A stretch of 64,000 nucleotides of DNA, from contig CAVZOP010000009.1 of the NCBI GenBank assembly GCA_963776935.1, positions 283,754 through 347,753 on the forward strand, read 5' to 3'. The DNA is from JALOLG01 sp963776935. GTDB lineage: Bacteria; Actinomycetota; Acidimicrobiia; Acidimicrobiales; Ilumatobacteraceae. Shown piece by piece: positions 8,877 to 20,191 of this stretch (positions are counted from its first letter, which is position 1; each line of letters begins with the position of its first letter). The notes below the pieces were generated by a model that was not told the origin of the DNA, did no database searches, and saw only the letters and a program-made list of their open reading frames with translations. Both the position numbers and the translations under genes were made by a program.

Positions 8877-11800
8877 CGACGAAGGGCTTGTCTGATCTCG
8901 TGTGCGTCGGTGCGGTCGAGGTCCGTGATCAGGTTGGATGCCGCATCCATCCGCTCGTCCGCCGCCTCACACAGCGCGCGTGCGTTGTCGACGTCACCCC
9001 GCCCGGCGGCCTCGCGGGCGAGTGCGTCGAGCGCAAGGACCTCGACATGCGACTCACCGCTGAGTCGGGCGGCGTCGAGGATCTCGACGAGTCGATCGTG
9101 GGCGCCCGCAACGTCGTCGGCGGCATCGATCGCAGCGAGCAGACACTCGCCGAGCGCGGCCTGTTCTCCGCCACCCGCCCCGCGATGCCATGTCGTCGCC
9201 TTCTCGAGAACCGTCCGTGCTGCGCTGTGCCGTCCGAGCGCGCGGAGGACGCGTCCGAGATGGACCCGGGCGAGTGCGGCCATGCGGACGTCACCGGTGG
9301 CCTCGGCCTTGTCGATCGCGATCTCCAGGGTCGCGCGACCGGTGTCGTAGTCGCCCGCCTGGCACTGGGCACGCCCGAGGCTGAACAGCTGGTACGCCTC
9401 GGTCTGCAGGAAGCCGAGGCGCCCCGAGGTCGCGGCGGCGCGGGAGATGTGCGACACGGCGTCGTCGAACCGGTGCTCCATGCGGGCGAGCTCGCCGAGC
9501 ATCGCGTCTCGGCGAACGTGCAGCCATGGATCGTCGACCACCCGCAGAGCCTGCTGGACGTGCTCGCACGCTTCGACGCTGCGCTCGTGGTCACCCGCCG
9601 AGATCGCGGCGCGGGCAGTGAACAGCCAGCCCGCGGCAATATCCCACGGTCGGTCCAGCCCGGCGTACAGCGCGCGACTCGAGTCGGTGAGCGACATGGC
9701 CTGCCGGAACGTCGCCGTCGTGCGAGACGACGTAGGCGAGGTAGTAGCAGCAGCGCGCTTGGAGGTCGAGATCGCCGTTCGTCTCCGCCAACCGCGTGGC
9801 CACGGCGATGTGCTTGCGGGCGCGCTCGAGGTCGCCCGTCGACGCTTCGAGCCACGCCGCGAGCAGCAGTGCGGTGGCACGATCGTTCGCCGGCGCGGCG
9901 GCGCCGGCAGCGTCGAGCGCGGTCGTGATCCGCTCGACACCGCGGCTGTCGCCGAGCACCACCCACGCCCACCCGAACCCGTTGACGATGGTCAGCGCCA
10001 GCAGAGGATCGCGGCTCGCGCACCATGTGAGCGCGGCGTCGATGTTGGCGCGCTCTGCCCGCGCGAACGCGAGATGATCGGCCTGGCGGTCGCTGCGGAC
10101 GCCCGCGGTCGACGATCCGGCTGCTTCGGCGAACCATCTGGCATGGGCGGCGAGCGCCGCTTCGGTCAGCTGGGCGTCAGACATCGCCTCGAGCGCGAAC
10201 GCGCGGATGCTGTCGAGCAGGCGGTATCGGAGTGGCGCGGGAGCGCCGTGGTCGTCGACGATCACGAGGGAGCGGGCGGCGAGGCGACCGACGACGTCGA
10301 TCGCCGCGGTCGCCGGCACGTCGAGTGCTTCGAGGACGGATTCGACCGCGGGGAGCGGTGCACCGCCGGCGAACGTGGCGAGCGCCCACAGGCCGCGCTG
10401 ATCGTCGGGGAACAGCAACTCGTAGCTCCATCGGATCGTGGCCTTGAGCGCCCGGCGGCGTTCGGGTCGGCGGCTGGCCGGATCGCTCAGCACCGTGAAT
10501 CGGTCGTCGAGACGGCGGGCGATCTCCTCGATCGAGAGGGTCTTGGACCGCGCCGCCGCGAGTTCGATCGCCAGCGGCAACCCATCCAGCGAACGGCACA
10601 GCTCGTGCACGGCGTCGCGAGCGGCCTCGATTCGAACGTTCTTGCGTTGGGCGATGGCGCGGCGGCTGAACAGCTCGACGGCGTCGTCGAGACCGAGTGG
10701 TGCGAGCTCGAACACCGTCTCACCGTCGACATCGAGAGGCACCTGGCTCGTGCACAGCACCCGTACGCCGGGACTGGCGTCGAGCAGGCGGATTGCGAGA
10801 TCGGCGGCGGCGTCGACGACGTGCTCGCAGTTGTCGAGGACGACCACGGTGTCGGTGCCCTTCAGTCGCTCGAACAGGGCGGCCTCGCCGCCGGTGACGT
10901 TCAACGCCGCGATCACGGTGTCGGTGACCTCGTTGGCCGTTGTCGCCGTGTCGAGTCTGGCCAGCCAGACGCCGCCGTCCCTGGTCAGCGTGCCCGCCGT
11001 GGCGATCGCCAAGGCCGTCTTGCCGACACCGCCGGGCCCGACGACGACGACCAGCCGCCTCGCGGCGAGCAGCTCGGACAGCGCAACGAGCTCGGAATCG
11101 CGACCGACGAGCTCGGCCGATATCGACGGCAGGTTTCCGATCGCCTCGTGCCGTTCGAGGGGGATCGTCGCCGGTCGCGAACCGTCGAGCGACGCGTCGT
11201 GGACCAGGATCTGACGCTCGATCTGTTGCAGCTGTGGTCCCGGCTCGAGGCCCAGCTCGTCGGCCAGCAGGTTCCGGACCCGCTGGAACGCAGCCAACGC
11301 GTCGAACTGCCGACCATCGCGGTAGAGGGCGGTGATGAGCAGCACCCACAGGCTTTCACGGAACGGATAGGTGGCGACCGCCGCTTCCAACTCGCCGATC
11401 ACGTCACCGACGTCGCCGACCCGCAGCCGCGCCGAGAGCTCGATCTCGACGAGCTTCATTCCGCGCCTCTTCGAGTCTGGTCCGGTGTGGGACGACCCAA
11501 TCGCCGGCGCCGGGAAGCACTTCACCTCGGTACATCTTCAACGTCGACGTGCAGAGGTCGGCGGCGGCTCGGTCATCGCCCTCGTCGAGCAGCACCGACG
11601 CCTCGGCGGTATGGCGCAGCACCGCGAACGCGTCGACATCGGACGGATCGACGTCGAGAATGTAGCCGCCGTCACCGCCGACGACCACCGACGGCTCACC
11701 GAGGGCGCGGCGCAACCTGGCGATCTTCGACTGCAGCGTGTTGCGACTCGTACGGACGGCATCGGCGTCCCAGAGCTCGTCGACCAGACGATCGGTTCGG

Positions 11801-11922
11801 ACGAGCACACCCGCCTCGATCGCGAGTCGCACCAGCAACTCCGAGGTCTTGCCGCCCGGGACCGATACCGGCGTGCCGTCTCGTGTGACCTCGACCGGTC
11901 CGAGCACCGAGATCGAGATCAC
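8873..11922 (-). CDS. AfsR/SARP-type regulator (BTAD, NB-ARC-like ATPase, TPR), two frameshifts
   Basis: A roughly 1015-residue AfsR-like regulator. It starts ATG 11922 (MISISVLGPVEVTRDGTPVS) with an OmpR-type winged helix at ~1-95, followed by BTAD. The NTPase has VVVVGPGGVGKTALAI and VVVLDNCEHVVDAAADLA (Walker A and B) and the STAND-type CRSLDGLPLAIELAAAR motif. TPR-like helices follow to the end. The frame breaks near 11460 (after HRTRLEEAR, resuming MKLVEIELSARL) and near 9715 (after DLQARCCYYLAYVVSHDG, resuming FRQAMSLTDSSRALY). Both breaks are single-base with intact flanking homology, so they are probably sequence errors. Paralogous in layout to the 2858-6040 regulator. Confidence 0.8.
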
Positions 11923-11943
11923 GATGCGATTGTACGGGCCCGG

Positions 11944-12318
11944 TCAGAGCAGGCCGCGGCGACGTCCGCTGGCGTCCGCGTCAGACGCGATCCAGGCGAC
12001 GATCAGGCTGTCCGGGTAGTCGACGAGGTGGTCGCGGGCCAAGGCATCGACGAGCTCGCGGTTGCCGTCCAGGTGGGCCCGGGCGACGGCGACAACCTGC
12101 CGATCCCGATTCGTGGCGGCGACGGCGCGAGCGCGATCGAGTCGACTGGGGTGCCGTTCGAGGACTGCCGCCATGACGATCGTGACCGCGTCGTCGGTCG
12201 TGTCGGCGTGGGCGGTGATCCAGGCGATGGCATCCACGTCGCCGCCGATCGCGTGTCGGATCACGGTGTCGACGCCGTCCTCGGTCATGCCGCCGACCAT
12301 GCACGGCACCGCTGACAC
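11944..12318 (-). CDS. Hypothetical protein, 124 aa
   Basis: An acidic, mostly helical protein. A later ATG gives MTEDGVDTVIRHAIGGDVDA as the probable true start (about 12288), followed by repeats of the type HADTTDDAVTIVMAAVLERH and HLDGNRELVDALARDHLVDY that look like HEAT/TPR-type helices. It lies 22 bp upstream of the AfsR-like regulator on the same strand and is divergent from the MMPL gene, so it may be co-expressed with the regulator. No family recognised. Confidence 0.55.
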   Translation of the reverse strand: MSAVPCMVGGMTEDGVDTVIRHAIGGDVDAIAWITAHADTTDDAVTIVMAAVLERHPSRLDRARAVAATNRDRQVVAVARAHLDGNRELVDALARDHLVDYPDSLIVAWIASDADASGRRRGLL

Positions 12319-12436
12319 TTCGATGACACCGAACCTGGCGGAGTCGATGGGACTGTCATCGACGCGTCACGGCGACCACTCACGATCGGTGCCAGCAGGC
12401 AGAACCACTCGCCTCGTCACCGAAAGCAGGCACCCC

Positions 12437-14618
12437 ATGTTGAAGCGCATCACGTCCTGGTCGTTCCAGCACCGTCGAGTCGTCGTCGTCGCGTGGGTCG
12501 CGATTCTCGTCGGCATCAACCTCGCGGCGATGACGATCGGGGGCGAGAACAAGCAGGAGTTCTTGTCGCCGGGAACGGATTCGAAGGCCGCCATCGACCT
12601 GCTCGGCGAACGATTCCCGGCCCAGGCAGGCGACACGGTCTCGATCGTCATCCACGATGACGCACGGTGTGACGTCACCGGGCGTACTCGCGGTCGCCGA
12701 GCCGCTCATCGAGCGTGTCCGCGGGTTGCCGCACATCGTGGCGGTCACCGCCCCGTGGGATCCCGACGGCCACGGGCAGGTGTCCGGTGACGGCACGATC
12801 GGCTTCGCGACCGTTCAACTCGACAGCACGAGTGCGAGTTTTCCGGTCGACGTGGCAACCGAGATGATCGAGCTCGCCGCTGGCGCTCGAAGTTCCGGGG
12901 TGCAGGTCGAGCTCGCCGGTCAGGCGATCGACAATGCCCAGTCCACCAGCATCGGTGCCGAGGGGCCAGGCCTGCTGATCGCGGCGATCATCCTGTTGGT
13001 CGCGTTCGGGTCACTCGTGGCGATGGGACTGCCGCTCGCCACGGCATTGTTCGGCGTGGGTGTCGGACTCGCCGGCGGTGCGCTGCTCGCCAACGTCATC
13101 GACGTGCCTGAATGGGCGAGTTCGGTGGCGACGATGATCGGCCTCGGTGTCGGCATCGACTACGCCCTGTTGATCGTCACTCGCTACCGCAGCGAGCTCG
13201 CCGCCGGTGCCACCCCGGCCGGAGCCGTCTCGATCGCGATGGGCACCGCCGGACGGTCGGTGGTGTTCGCCGGGCTCACGGTCGTGATCTCGCTGCTCGG
13301 CATGCTGACGATGAACCAGCCGTACGTGCCTGGTGTCGCCTTCTCCGCGGTGGCGACGGTTCTCGCGGTCATGCTGGCCGCGCTGACACTTCTCCCGGCG
13401 CTGCTCGGCTTCGCCGGCCGCAACATCGACCGGTTGCGGCTGCCGTTCCGGCACCCGTCGGCCGATCACGCCGGACGTGGGTTCTGGTACCGGTGGAGCC
13501 GGACCATCCAACGCCACCCCATCGTCACGGGCCTTGCCGGGACGCTTGCCCTCGGCGTGCTGATCGCCCCCGTCGTCGGGCTGCGCCTGGGATTCCCGGA
13601 CGCCGGCAACGACCCCACCAGCCTCACCACCCGCCGTGCCTACGACCTGATGACCGACGGCTTCGGTGCCGGCTTCAACGGCACGTTCGTCCTCGTCGCC
13701 GACGACGGCGATGCGGAGGCGATGACGCTGCTCGCGGCCCTCGACGACACACTGGCCGAGACGCCCGGTGTGGCAGCGGTGTCACCGCCGATCGCCAGCC
13801 CCAACTCCGACGCGGCCGTCATCACACTCACGCCAGTGGCAAGCCCACAAGATGCGGCGACCACCGAACTGCTGTCACGGCTCCGTGACGACATCGTCCC
13901 CGCCGCCCTCGCCGGTACCGACCTCACCGTGACGATCGGTGGCATCACCGCCGCCAACGTCGACCAGACCGAGAGCATCTCGGCCCGCCTGCCAGTGTTC
14001 ATCGCGGCGGTCATCGTGCTGTCGTTCCTGCTGTTGCTGGCGGTGTTCCGCTCGGTGCTCGTCGCCGCCAAGGCCGCCGTGCTGAACCTGTTGTCGATCA
14101 TCGCCGCCTACGGCGTGGTCGCCTACGCCGCCGAGGGCGGATGGTTCGGCCAGCTGTTCGGCATCACCACCCCCACGCCGATCCCGGCGTTCATCCCGAT
14201 GATGATGTTCGCGATCCTGTTCGGCCTGTCGATGGACTACGAGGTGTTCCTGCTCTCACGTGTCCGCGAGGAGTACCTCCGCACCGGTGACAACACGACC
14301 GCCGTCGCCGACGGCCTCGCCGCCACCGCCAAGGTGATCACGGCGGCGGCGCTGATCATGACCGCCGTGTTCGGCGCCTTCATCCTCGATCCCCAGATCT
14401 TCCTCAAGATCATCGGGATCGGGATGGCCGCCGCGGTCGTCATCGACGCCACCATCATCCGCCTCGTCCTGGTCCCGGCGACGATGGAACTGCTCGGCGA
14501 CAAGAACTGGTGGATGCCCGCGTGGCTCGACCGGATCGTCCCCCACCTCGACATCGAGGGCCCATCCGCCCATACGCCCGACGTCACCGTGCCCGAGCGC
14601 GAGCTCGTCCCGGCCTGA
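12437..14618 (+). CDS. MMPL/RND-superfamily transporter, one frameshift
   Basis: A membrane transporter of the MMPL family (about 726 aa), proton-driven exporters of lipids, drugs or similar hydrophobic compounds. ATG 12437 gives MLKRITSWSFQHRRVVVVAW with the first membrane segment. The frame breaks near 12660 in the periplasmic loop (IVIHDDA...) and continues as THGVTSPGVLAVAEPLIERV. Two RND-type transmembrane motifs are present: GLGVGIDYALLIVTRYR in the first half and LFGLSMDYEVFLLSRVREEY in the second, each with the conserved Asp-Tyr used for proton relay. Two six-helix halves flank large external loops. Followed within 3 bp by a membrane-protein gene. Confidence 0.82.
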
Positions 14619-14620
14619 TC

Positions 14621-15256
14621 ATGGAGACCGACATGCACACCTCGAAGTCCCTCGACAGTCGATCCACCATCGGTCGATCCAGCAGCGTCCAACCGGCCGT
14701 CACCCGTTCCCGCAGCTGGCTGCGGACGGCTCTGCGCTGGATGCCGACGTTCCTCGGGTTCCCGATCGGCGGGTACGCGGCGCACCTGATCGTCGGGCCC
14801 GTCGATGCCGTCGCACCCGCCATCGCCGGCGGGGCGATCAGCGGCACGATCCTCGGGTTCGCCCAATGGCTCGGCATGCGTCGCACCGGCCCGTCGCCGG
14901 TGGCGTGGGTCGTCGCCACGGCTGCCGGATTCGCCCTGGGCCTCGCAGCCGGCGCGGCGGCCGTCGGCTACGACACCGACACCAGGGCCCTCGCCACCCA
15001 AGGTGCGATCTGCGGCGCGGTGATCGGCGTCGCCCAAGCGGCCGTCCTGCACCGTCGACTCGGACACGTCGTGGGGGTGTGGCCGGCGGTCCTCGCCGGG
15101 TTGTGGGCGCTCGGCTGGACGATCACCGCGTCCGCCGGGATCGACGTCGAATCCCAGTACACGGTCTTCGGCTCGAGCGGTGCGGTGGTCGTCACCGCCG
15201 GCACATCCGTTCTGGCGATCGCGCTCGCAAGACGGCCGGAACGCGGCGTTCGATGA
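14621..15256 (+). CDS. Hypothetical membrane protein
   Basis: About 211 residues with a Ser-rich cytoplasmic start (METDMHTSKSLDSRSTIGRS) and five or six Gly/Ala-rich membrane segments: FLGFPIGGYAAHLIVG, AIAGGAISGTILGFAQWLGM, WVVATAAGFALGLAAGAAAVG, ATQGAICGAVIGVAQAAVLH and VWPAVLAGLWALGWTITAS. The regular Gly-zipper spacing resembles small glycine-rich integral membrane families, but I cannot name one. It starts 3 bp after the MMPL stop (ATG 14633 is the alternative start), so the two are probably one transcript. Confidence 0.65.
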   Translation: METDMHTSKSLDSRSTIGRSSSVQPAVTRSRSWLRTALRWMPTFLGFPIGGYAAHLIVGPVDAVAPAIAGGAISGTILGFAQWLGMRRTGPSPVAWVVATAAGFALGLAAGAAAVGYDTDTRALATQGAICGAVIGVAQAAVLHRRLGHVVGVWPAVLAGLWALGWTITASAGIDVESQYTVFGSSGAVVVTAGTSVLAIALARRPERGVR

Positions 15257-15321
15257 CCACCGTGTGTCATCGGACACGATCGGCCGTCGACGGGTTAGCA
15301 CGACAGGGGATCGGGGTAGTC

Positions 15322-16251
15322 GTGTCGCATATGGATGCGATCACTCTTCTCCGCAACGACCACAAGACCGTCGAGCAACTGTTCAAGCGCTTCGAAAAGG
15401 CGGGCGACCGCGCCTACGTCGAGAAGCGCGAGATCGTCGACCGGATCATCGAGGAGCTGTCGGTTCACGCAGCCATCGAGGAGCAGGTCTTCTATCCGGT
15501 GGCTCGGGCGACCGTGTCCGACACCGAGGACATCGCCCTCGAGAGCCTCGAGGAGCATCACATCGTCAAGTGGTTGCTGTCCGAGCTCGACGGCATGGAT
15601 CCCAAGCACGAGCGTTTCGATGCCAAGGTCACCGTGCTGATGGAGAACGTTCGCCATCACGTCGAAGAAGAGCAGGACGAGTTCTTCCCGAAGGTGCGCA
15701 ACGAGCTGGGTCGCACTGCGCTGGCCGATCTCGGCCAGGCCATGGCCGACGCCAAGAAGTCCGCTCCGACGCATCCGCACCCTCGTGCATCGGACGTCCC
15801 GCCCGGGAACTCGGTGGTCGGCACGATCGCCGGCGTCGTCGACCGGGTCGGCGACAACATCAGCGGCATTGCCCAAGGCGGCGTGACCGCGGTGCAGGAC
15901 CTGGTCGCACGCGTCGCTCGCACCGACAAGCCCAAGGTGTCCCCGACCGGTTCGAGCGTCGCCCGCAACCAGGCCAAGAAGGTTCGCAACGCCGCCTCCG
16001 CCGCTACCGACGGTGTCGAGCAGACGGCCGGCAGCGTGAAGTCGGGCGCCACCAAGACCGCAAAGACCGCGGCATCGGGCGCCAAGGCCACGGCGACCAC
16101 GGCGAAGAAGTCGGCCAAGGCCACGAAGACGACTGCCAAGCGCGCCGCCACGACGACCGGCAGGACCGCCAAGAAGGCGACGAAGCAGACGGCCTCCACC
16201 GCCAAGCGCGCCGCGTCGAAGACGTCAGCGTCCGCCAAGAGCGCTCGCTGA
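15322..16251 (+). CDS. Hemerythrin HHE-domain protein with histone H1-like tail
   Basis: A 309-residue two-part protein. Residues ~4-150 are a hemerythrin/HHE cation-binding helical bundle with the expected His/Glu ligands (LLRNDHKTVEQLFKRFEK, SVHAAIEEQVFYPV, LEEHHIVKWLL, VRHHVEEEQDEFFPKVR), suited to a di-iron site for O2, NO or iron sensing. Residues ~205-309 are a low-complexity Lys/Ala/Thr tail (KTAKTAASGAKATATTAKKS and repeats), like histone H1 or the tails of mycobacterial HupB. The GTG at 15322 has a GGGG tract 5-6 nt before it; ATG 15331 is the alternative. The tail suggests nucleic-acid or polyanion binding. It stands alone between a membrane gene and DinB. Confidence 0.82.
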   Translation: MSHMDAITLLRNDHKTVEQLFKRFEKAGDRAYVEKREIVDRIIEELSVHAAIEEQVFYPVARATVSDTEDIALESLEEHHIVKWLLSELDGMDPKHERFDAKVTVLMENVRHHVEEEQDEFFPKVRNELGRTALADLGQAMADAKKSAPTHPHPRASDVPPGNSVVGTIAGVVDRVGDNISGIAQGGVTAVQDLVARVARTDKPKVSPTGSSVARNQAKKVRNAASAATDGVEQTAGSVKSGATKTAKTAASGAKATATTAKKSAKATKTTAKRAATTTGRTAKKATKQTASTAKRAASKTSASAKSAR

Positions 16252-16345
16252 CGCCGACCTCGACGAGACCTCGAACGACCACCGCCGAGCGCGCGGGTTC
16301 TGCCCAAGCGCTGGCGGTGATCGTCGATGGGACAACGTTTGCGCG

Positions 16346-16351
16346 TAGTTT
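16346..16351 (+). promoter_or_regulatory. Candidate leaderless -10 box (TAGTTT) for the DinB gene
   Basis: TAGTTT fits the actinobacterial TANNNT -10 consensus and ends 7 nt before the ATG at 16359, the spacing expected when transcription begins at the start codon. No Shine-Dalgarno sequence precedes that ATG, which supports a leaderless mRNA. A repeated TTTGCGCG surrounds the box. Confidence 0.35.
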
Positions 16352-16358
16352 GCGCGGC

Positions 16359-16844
16359 ATGCCCGACGCGACCGCCCCCGATCTGGTCGGGTCGGAGCGC
16401 GATGTGCTCCTGCACTACCTCAACAAGATGCGCGATGCCGTGGTTCGCACCTCGGTAGGGCTGACCGAGGCACAGCAACGAACGCCTGGTGTGCCGTCCG
16501 GGACGAGCATCCTGGGAATCATCCAGCACCTCACCGCGGTCGAGCGGCACTGGTTCGAGCGGGTCTTCCTCGGCGCCGATCGTGACAGCGATGACTCGAT
16601 GGACGTCCCGCCGGACGTCAGGACTGCCGATGTCGTGGCGGCCTACCGTGAGGCGTGCGCCCGCAGCGACGAGATCGTGCGCGCGTGTCCCGACCTGTCG
16701 ACGATGGCGAGGATCGTCAACCCTGGCGAAGACGAGCTCGACTCGCTGCGACGGATCTTGGCCCACATGATCGAAGAGACCGCTCGGCACGCCGGGCATG
16801 CCGACATCCTGCGCGAGCAGATCGACGGCGCGACCAACCTGTGA
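16359..16844 (+). CDS. DinB family protein (DUF664-like)
   Basis: A 161-residue DinB/DUF664-type four-helix-bundle protein, a superfamily that includes mycothiol- and bacillithiol-dependent transferases. It opens MPDATAPDLVGSERDVLLHY. The metal-binding His pattern is visible: a His in SILGIIQHLTAVERHWFERVF and two near the end in HMIEETARHAGHADILREQID. That triad usually holds a divalent metal. The protein has the usual family length. Its function may be thiol-dependent detoxification, inferred from the family only. It converges on the malate synthase gene. Confidence 0.82.
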   Translation: MPDATAPDLVGSERDVLLHYLNKMRDAVVRTSVGLTEAQQRTPGVPSGTSILGIIQHLTAVERHWFERVFLGADRDSDDSMDVPPDVRTADVVAAYREACARSDEIVRACPDLSTMARIVNPGEDELDSLRRILAHMIEETARHAGHADILREQIDGATNL

Positions 16845-16860
16845 CGTCGGCGCCGGCGGA

Positions 16861-19069
16861 TCAGTCGCGCGGTGTCGCGATGGCCGGTGATCGCGCTTCG
16901 GCGAGCGCCTTCTGCTCGATCCGGCGAGCGTGCAGGATCGGCTCCGTGTAGCCCGATGGCTGCGCGGTTCCTTGGAACACCAGCTCGGTGGCAGCCTTGA
17001 ACGCGCAGCCGTCGAACGCCGGCGCCATCGGCACGTAGTCCGGGTCGTGGACGTTCTGACCGTCGACGACGAGGGCCATGCGGCGGAACGAGTCGAGGAC
17101 TTCCTGCTCGGTGACGATGCCGTGGAGCAACCAGTTGGCGACGTGTTGCGACGAGATCCGGCACGTGGCGCGGTCTTCCATCAGCGCGATGCCGTTGATG
17201 TCGGGCACCTTCGAACAGCCGACGCCCTGATCGATCCAGCGCACCACGTAGCCCAAGATGCCCTGCACGTTGTTGTCGACCTCGGCGCGGCGCTCGTCGG
17301 CCGACCAGTCGACGGAGGCCGAAACAGGGATCGTGAGCAACTCGTCGAGCGTGGCACGCCTGGCGCCGACCAACTCGGTCTGTCGTTGCTCGACGTCGAC
17401 GCGGTGGTAGTGCGTGGCGTGCAAGGTGGCGGCCGACGGCGACGGAACCCACGCGCAGTTGGCGCCGGCGCGTGGATGACCGATCTTCTGTTCCAACATG
17501 TCGGCCATGCGATCAGGCGCGGCCCACATGCCCTTGCCGATCTGGGCGCGACCGCGGAGCCCGCACGCCAATCCGACGTCGACGTTCCAGTTCTCGTAGG
17601 CCAGGATCCACTGCTGGTTGCGCATGTCGTTCTTGCGGACCATCGGGCCGGCGAGCATCGAGGTGTGGATCTCGTCGCCGGTGCGATCGAGGAACCCGGT
17701 GTTGATGAACACCACGCGGGACCTGGCGGCGCGAATGCACTCCGCCAGGTTCAATGTCGTTCGTCGCTCCTCGTCCATGATGCCGACCTTCAAGGTGTTC
17801 GCCGGCAGACTCAGCACACGCTCCACCGCCGCCAACAAGTCGTTGGTGAGCGCCACCTCGTCCGGCCCGTGCATCTTCGGCTTCACGATGTAGATCGACC
17901 CCGCCGGCGAGTTCCGCACCTCGGTCGGGCGTGCCAGGTCGTGCATGCCGGCGAGCGCCGACACCACCGCGTCGATGATGCCCTCCGGAACCGGCTGGCC
18001 CTCACCGTCGAGGACGGCTCGTGTCGTCATCAGATGGCCGACGTTGCGCACCAACATCAGTGACCGCCCGCGCTTGGTGATCACGGATCCATCGACCCCC
18101 GTGTAGGTGCGGTCGGCGGCGAGGCGGCGGGTGAACGTGCGTCCGGCCTTCGTGACGGACTCGGTGAGATCGCCCTTCATCAGGCCCAGCCAGTTGCGGT
18201 ACGCAGCGACCTTGTCGTCTGCGTCGACCGTCGCGACCGAGTCCTCGAGATCGATGATCGCCGTGACCGCCGCCTCCAACATCACGTCGGCAACACCCGC
18301 GCGATCGGTCGCGCCGACCGGATGGGCACGGTCGATCACGATCTCGATCGCCAGCCCGTTGTTCTCCAGGAGCACCGCCGACGGTTCAGCTGGCGAGCCG
18401 CGGTACCCGACGAACGCCTCGGCGTGCTGCAGTCCGCAGGTCGATCCGTCGGCGAGATCGGCGACGAGCAGTCCCGGTGTGTCCTGAACGCCGAAACGGA
18501 CGACATCATGGTGCGAGCCGTGCGCCAACGGCACGACCTCGTCGAGGAACCCCCGCACCCACTCGACGACACGCGCGCCGCGTGCGGGATCGTACGGACC
18601 GGCAACCGGCACGTCGCCGAGCGCGTCGGTGCCGTACAGCGCGTCGTACAACGAGCCCCACCTCGCGTTCGCCGCGTTCGAGCGCGTAGCGAGCATTCGT
18701 GACCGGGACCACGAGTTGCGGCCCGGCCACATCGGCGATCTCGGCATCGACCCCGCTCGTGTCGATGCTGAACGGCTCGCCCTCCGGCAACACGTAGCCG
18801 ATCGCCTCCAGGAAGGCGCGATGACCGATTGCGTCGTGCGCCATGCCGCGTCGCTCGCGATGCCAACCGTCGATCTCCTGCTGCAACCGGTCGCGCTCGG
18901 CGAGCAACTCGCGGTGGCGAGGGCCGAAGGTGCCCACGATCTCGGCGAGCCCGTCCCAGAGCTGCGCCCGCTCGACGCCCGAACCCGGCAACGCCTCGTC
19001 GTTCACGAAGTCGAAGAGCACGCGGTCGACCCGCAAGCCACCCACGTCGACGAACGATGCCTCTGTCAT
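16861..19069 (-). CDS. glcB: Malate synthase G, one frameshift
   Basis: Condenses glyoxylate with acetyl-CoA to malate. The coding span fits ~736 residues, the normal size of isoform G. The N-terminus reads MTEASFVDVGGLRVDRVLFD. A single-base break near 18680 separates VVPVTNARYAL from NAANARWGSLYDALYGTDAL. Conserved parts follow: IIDLEDSVATVDADDKVAAYRNW, FTRRLAADRTYTG, VFINTGFLDRTGDEIHTSM, ENWNVDVGLACGLRG and RATCRISSQHVANWL. Acts in the glyoxylate shunt or glycolate/glyoxylate use. The downstream end is 16 bp from the convergent DinB gene. A PanE-like reductase lies 24 bp upstream on the same strand, suggesting one operon. Confidence 0.9.
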
Positions 19070-19093
19070 GGCGATGAGGTCATGGCGACGGAG

Positions 19094-20095
19094 TCATGGT
19101 GGCGGGGTCACCGCGCCCCCTCGCTGACAGCGCGAGTTGAGCAGCGACACGAGGGCATAGATGGTCTCGGTGACCGGCATCGCCGTGTGGGTGAGCTGGC
19201 CGAGCTCGACGAACGATCCGACGAGCGGATCGATCTCCAAGGGGCGTCCGGCGAGGACGTCCTGCAGCATCGACGTCTTGTGATCGCCCACCTTCTCGGC
19301 ACCGTCGATGCGCTGCTCGATCGACAGCCTGAGGTGCAGGCCGAGCTTCTCGGCGACCTCTGATGCCTCGGTCATGATCTGCGCGGCGAGCACCCTCGTC
19401 GACTGATGGCGACAGATCTCGGCGAGCGTCGCTCCGGTGAGGGCACTGATCGGGTTCATCGCCAGGTTGCCCCACGCCTTCACCCACAGGTGCGACCTGA
19501 TGTCGGTCATGACGCGCGATTTGAACCCGGCACCGGTCAGCACCTGGGCGATCGTGGCGACACGCTCGGTTCGCTCACCGTCGAGCTCGCCGACAGGGAA
19601 ACGATCGCCCTCGACGAGCCGGATGACTCCGGGGCCTTCCCGATCGGCGGCCGGGTAGGCGATCGACCCGACGATCCGCTCCGCCGGGATGTGGCGCTCG
19701 AGCGTCCCGTCCGGGTCGAGTGTCTGCAGGCGGTGACCCTCGAACGGCCCGGGATACTTCTGGAAGAACCACCACGGGACACCGTTCTGGAGGGGAACGA
19801 CCACCGTGTCGTCGTGGTACAGCACCGACAGCCGGTCCGCGATGTCGGCGATCTGATGCGCCTTCAGCGCCAGCACGACAACGTCCTGCGGGCCCAGCAG
19901 GGTGAGGTCGTCGGACGCCACCACGTCCGGGGCGACGAGCACCGATCCGTCGGGTTCGACGAGTCGGAGGCCGTCCGAACGGATCGCGGCCAGGTTGTCG
20001 CCACGCGCGAGCACGCTGACTTCCTGACCCGAGATGGCGAGGCGAACGGCCAACAAGCCACCGATCGCTCCGGCACCCACGACGCACACGCGCAC
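19094..20095 (-). CDS. 2-dehydropantoate 2-reductase family protein (ApbA/PanE)
   Basis: An NADPH-dependent reductase of the ketopantoate reductase family (333 aa). The N-terminal Rossmann fold shows VVGAGAIGGLLAVRLA at residues 5-20. ALKAHQIADI has the catalytic-type Lys at 78 and PLQNGV follows. The C-terminal helical domain has KAWGNLAMNPISALTGATLAE. GTG 20095 is the start. The context beside malate synthase and an oxalyl-CoA-ligase-like gene leaves open whether the substrate is ketopantoate or another 2-oxo acid, since this family has many uncharacterised members. Divergent from the ligase gene with 96 bp between. Confidence 0.82.
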   Translation of the reverse strand: MRVCVVGAGAIGGLLAVRLAISGQEVSVLARGDNLAAIRSDGLRLVEPDGSVLVAPDVVASDDLTLLGPQDVVVLALKAHQIADIADRLSVLYHDDTVVVPLQNGVPWWFFQKYPGPFEGHRLQTLDPDGTLERHIPAERIVGSIAYPAADREGPGVIRLVEGDRFPVGELDGERTERVATIAQVLTGAGFKSRVMTDIRSHLWVKAWGNLAMNPISALTGATLAEICRHQSTRVLAAQIMTEASEVAEKLGLHLRLSIEQRIDGAEKVGDHKTSMLQDVLAGRPLEIDPLVGSFVELGQLTHTAMPVTETIYALVSLLNSRCQRGGAVTPPP

Positions 20096-20191
20096 CGGTC
20101 CACGTTAGATCAGCCACGTTGAGGGGCCGCTGCCGCGTTGCGCGATAGTGGCGAGCACCGGCGATACGGGCCGGACACACGTGCGACACCG

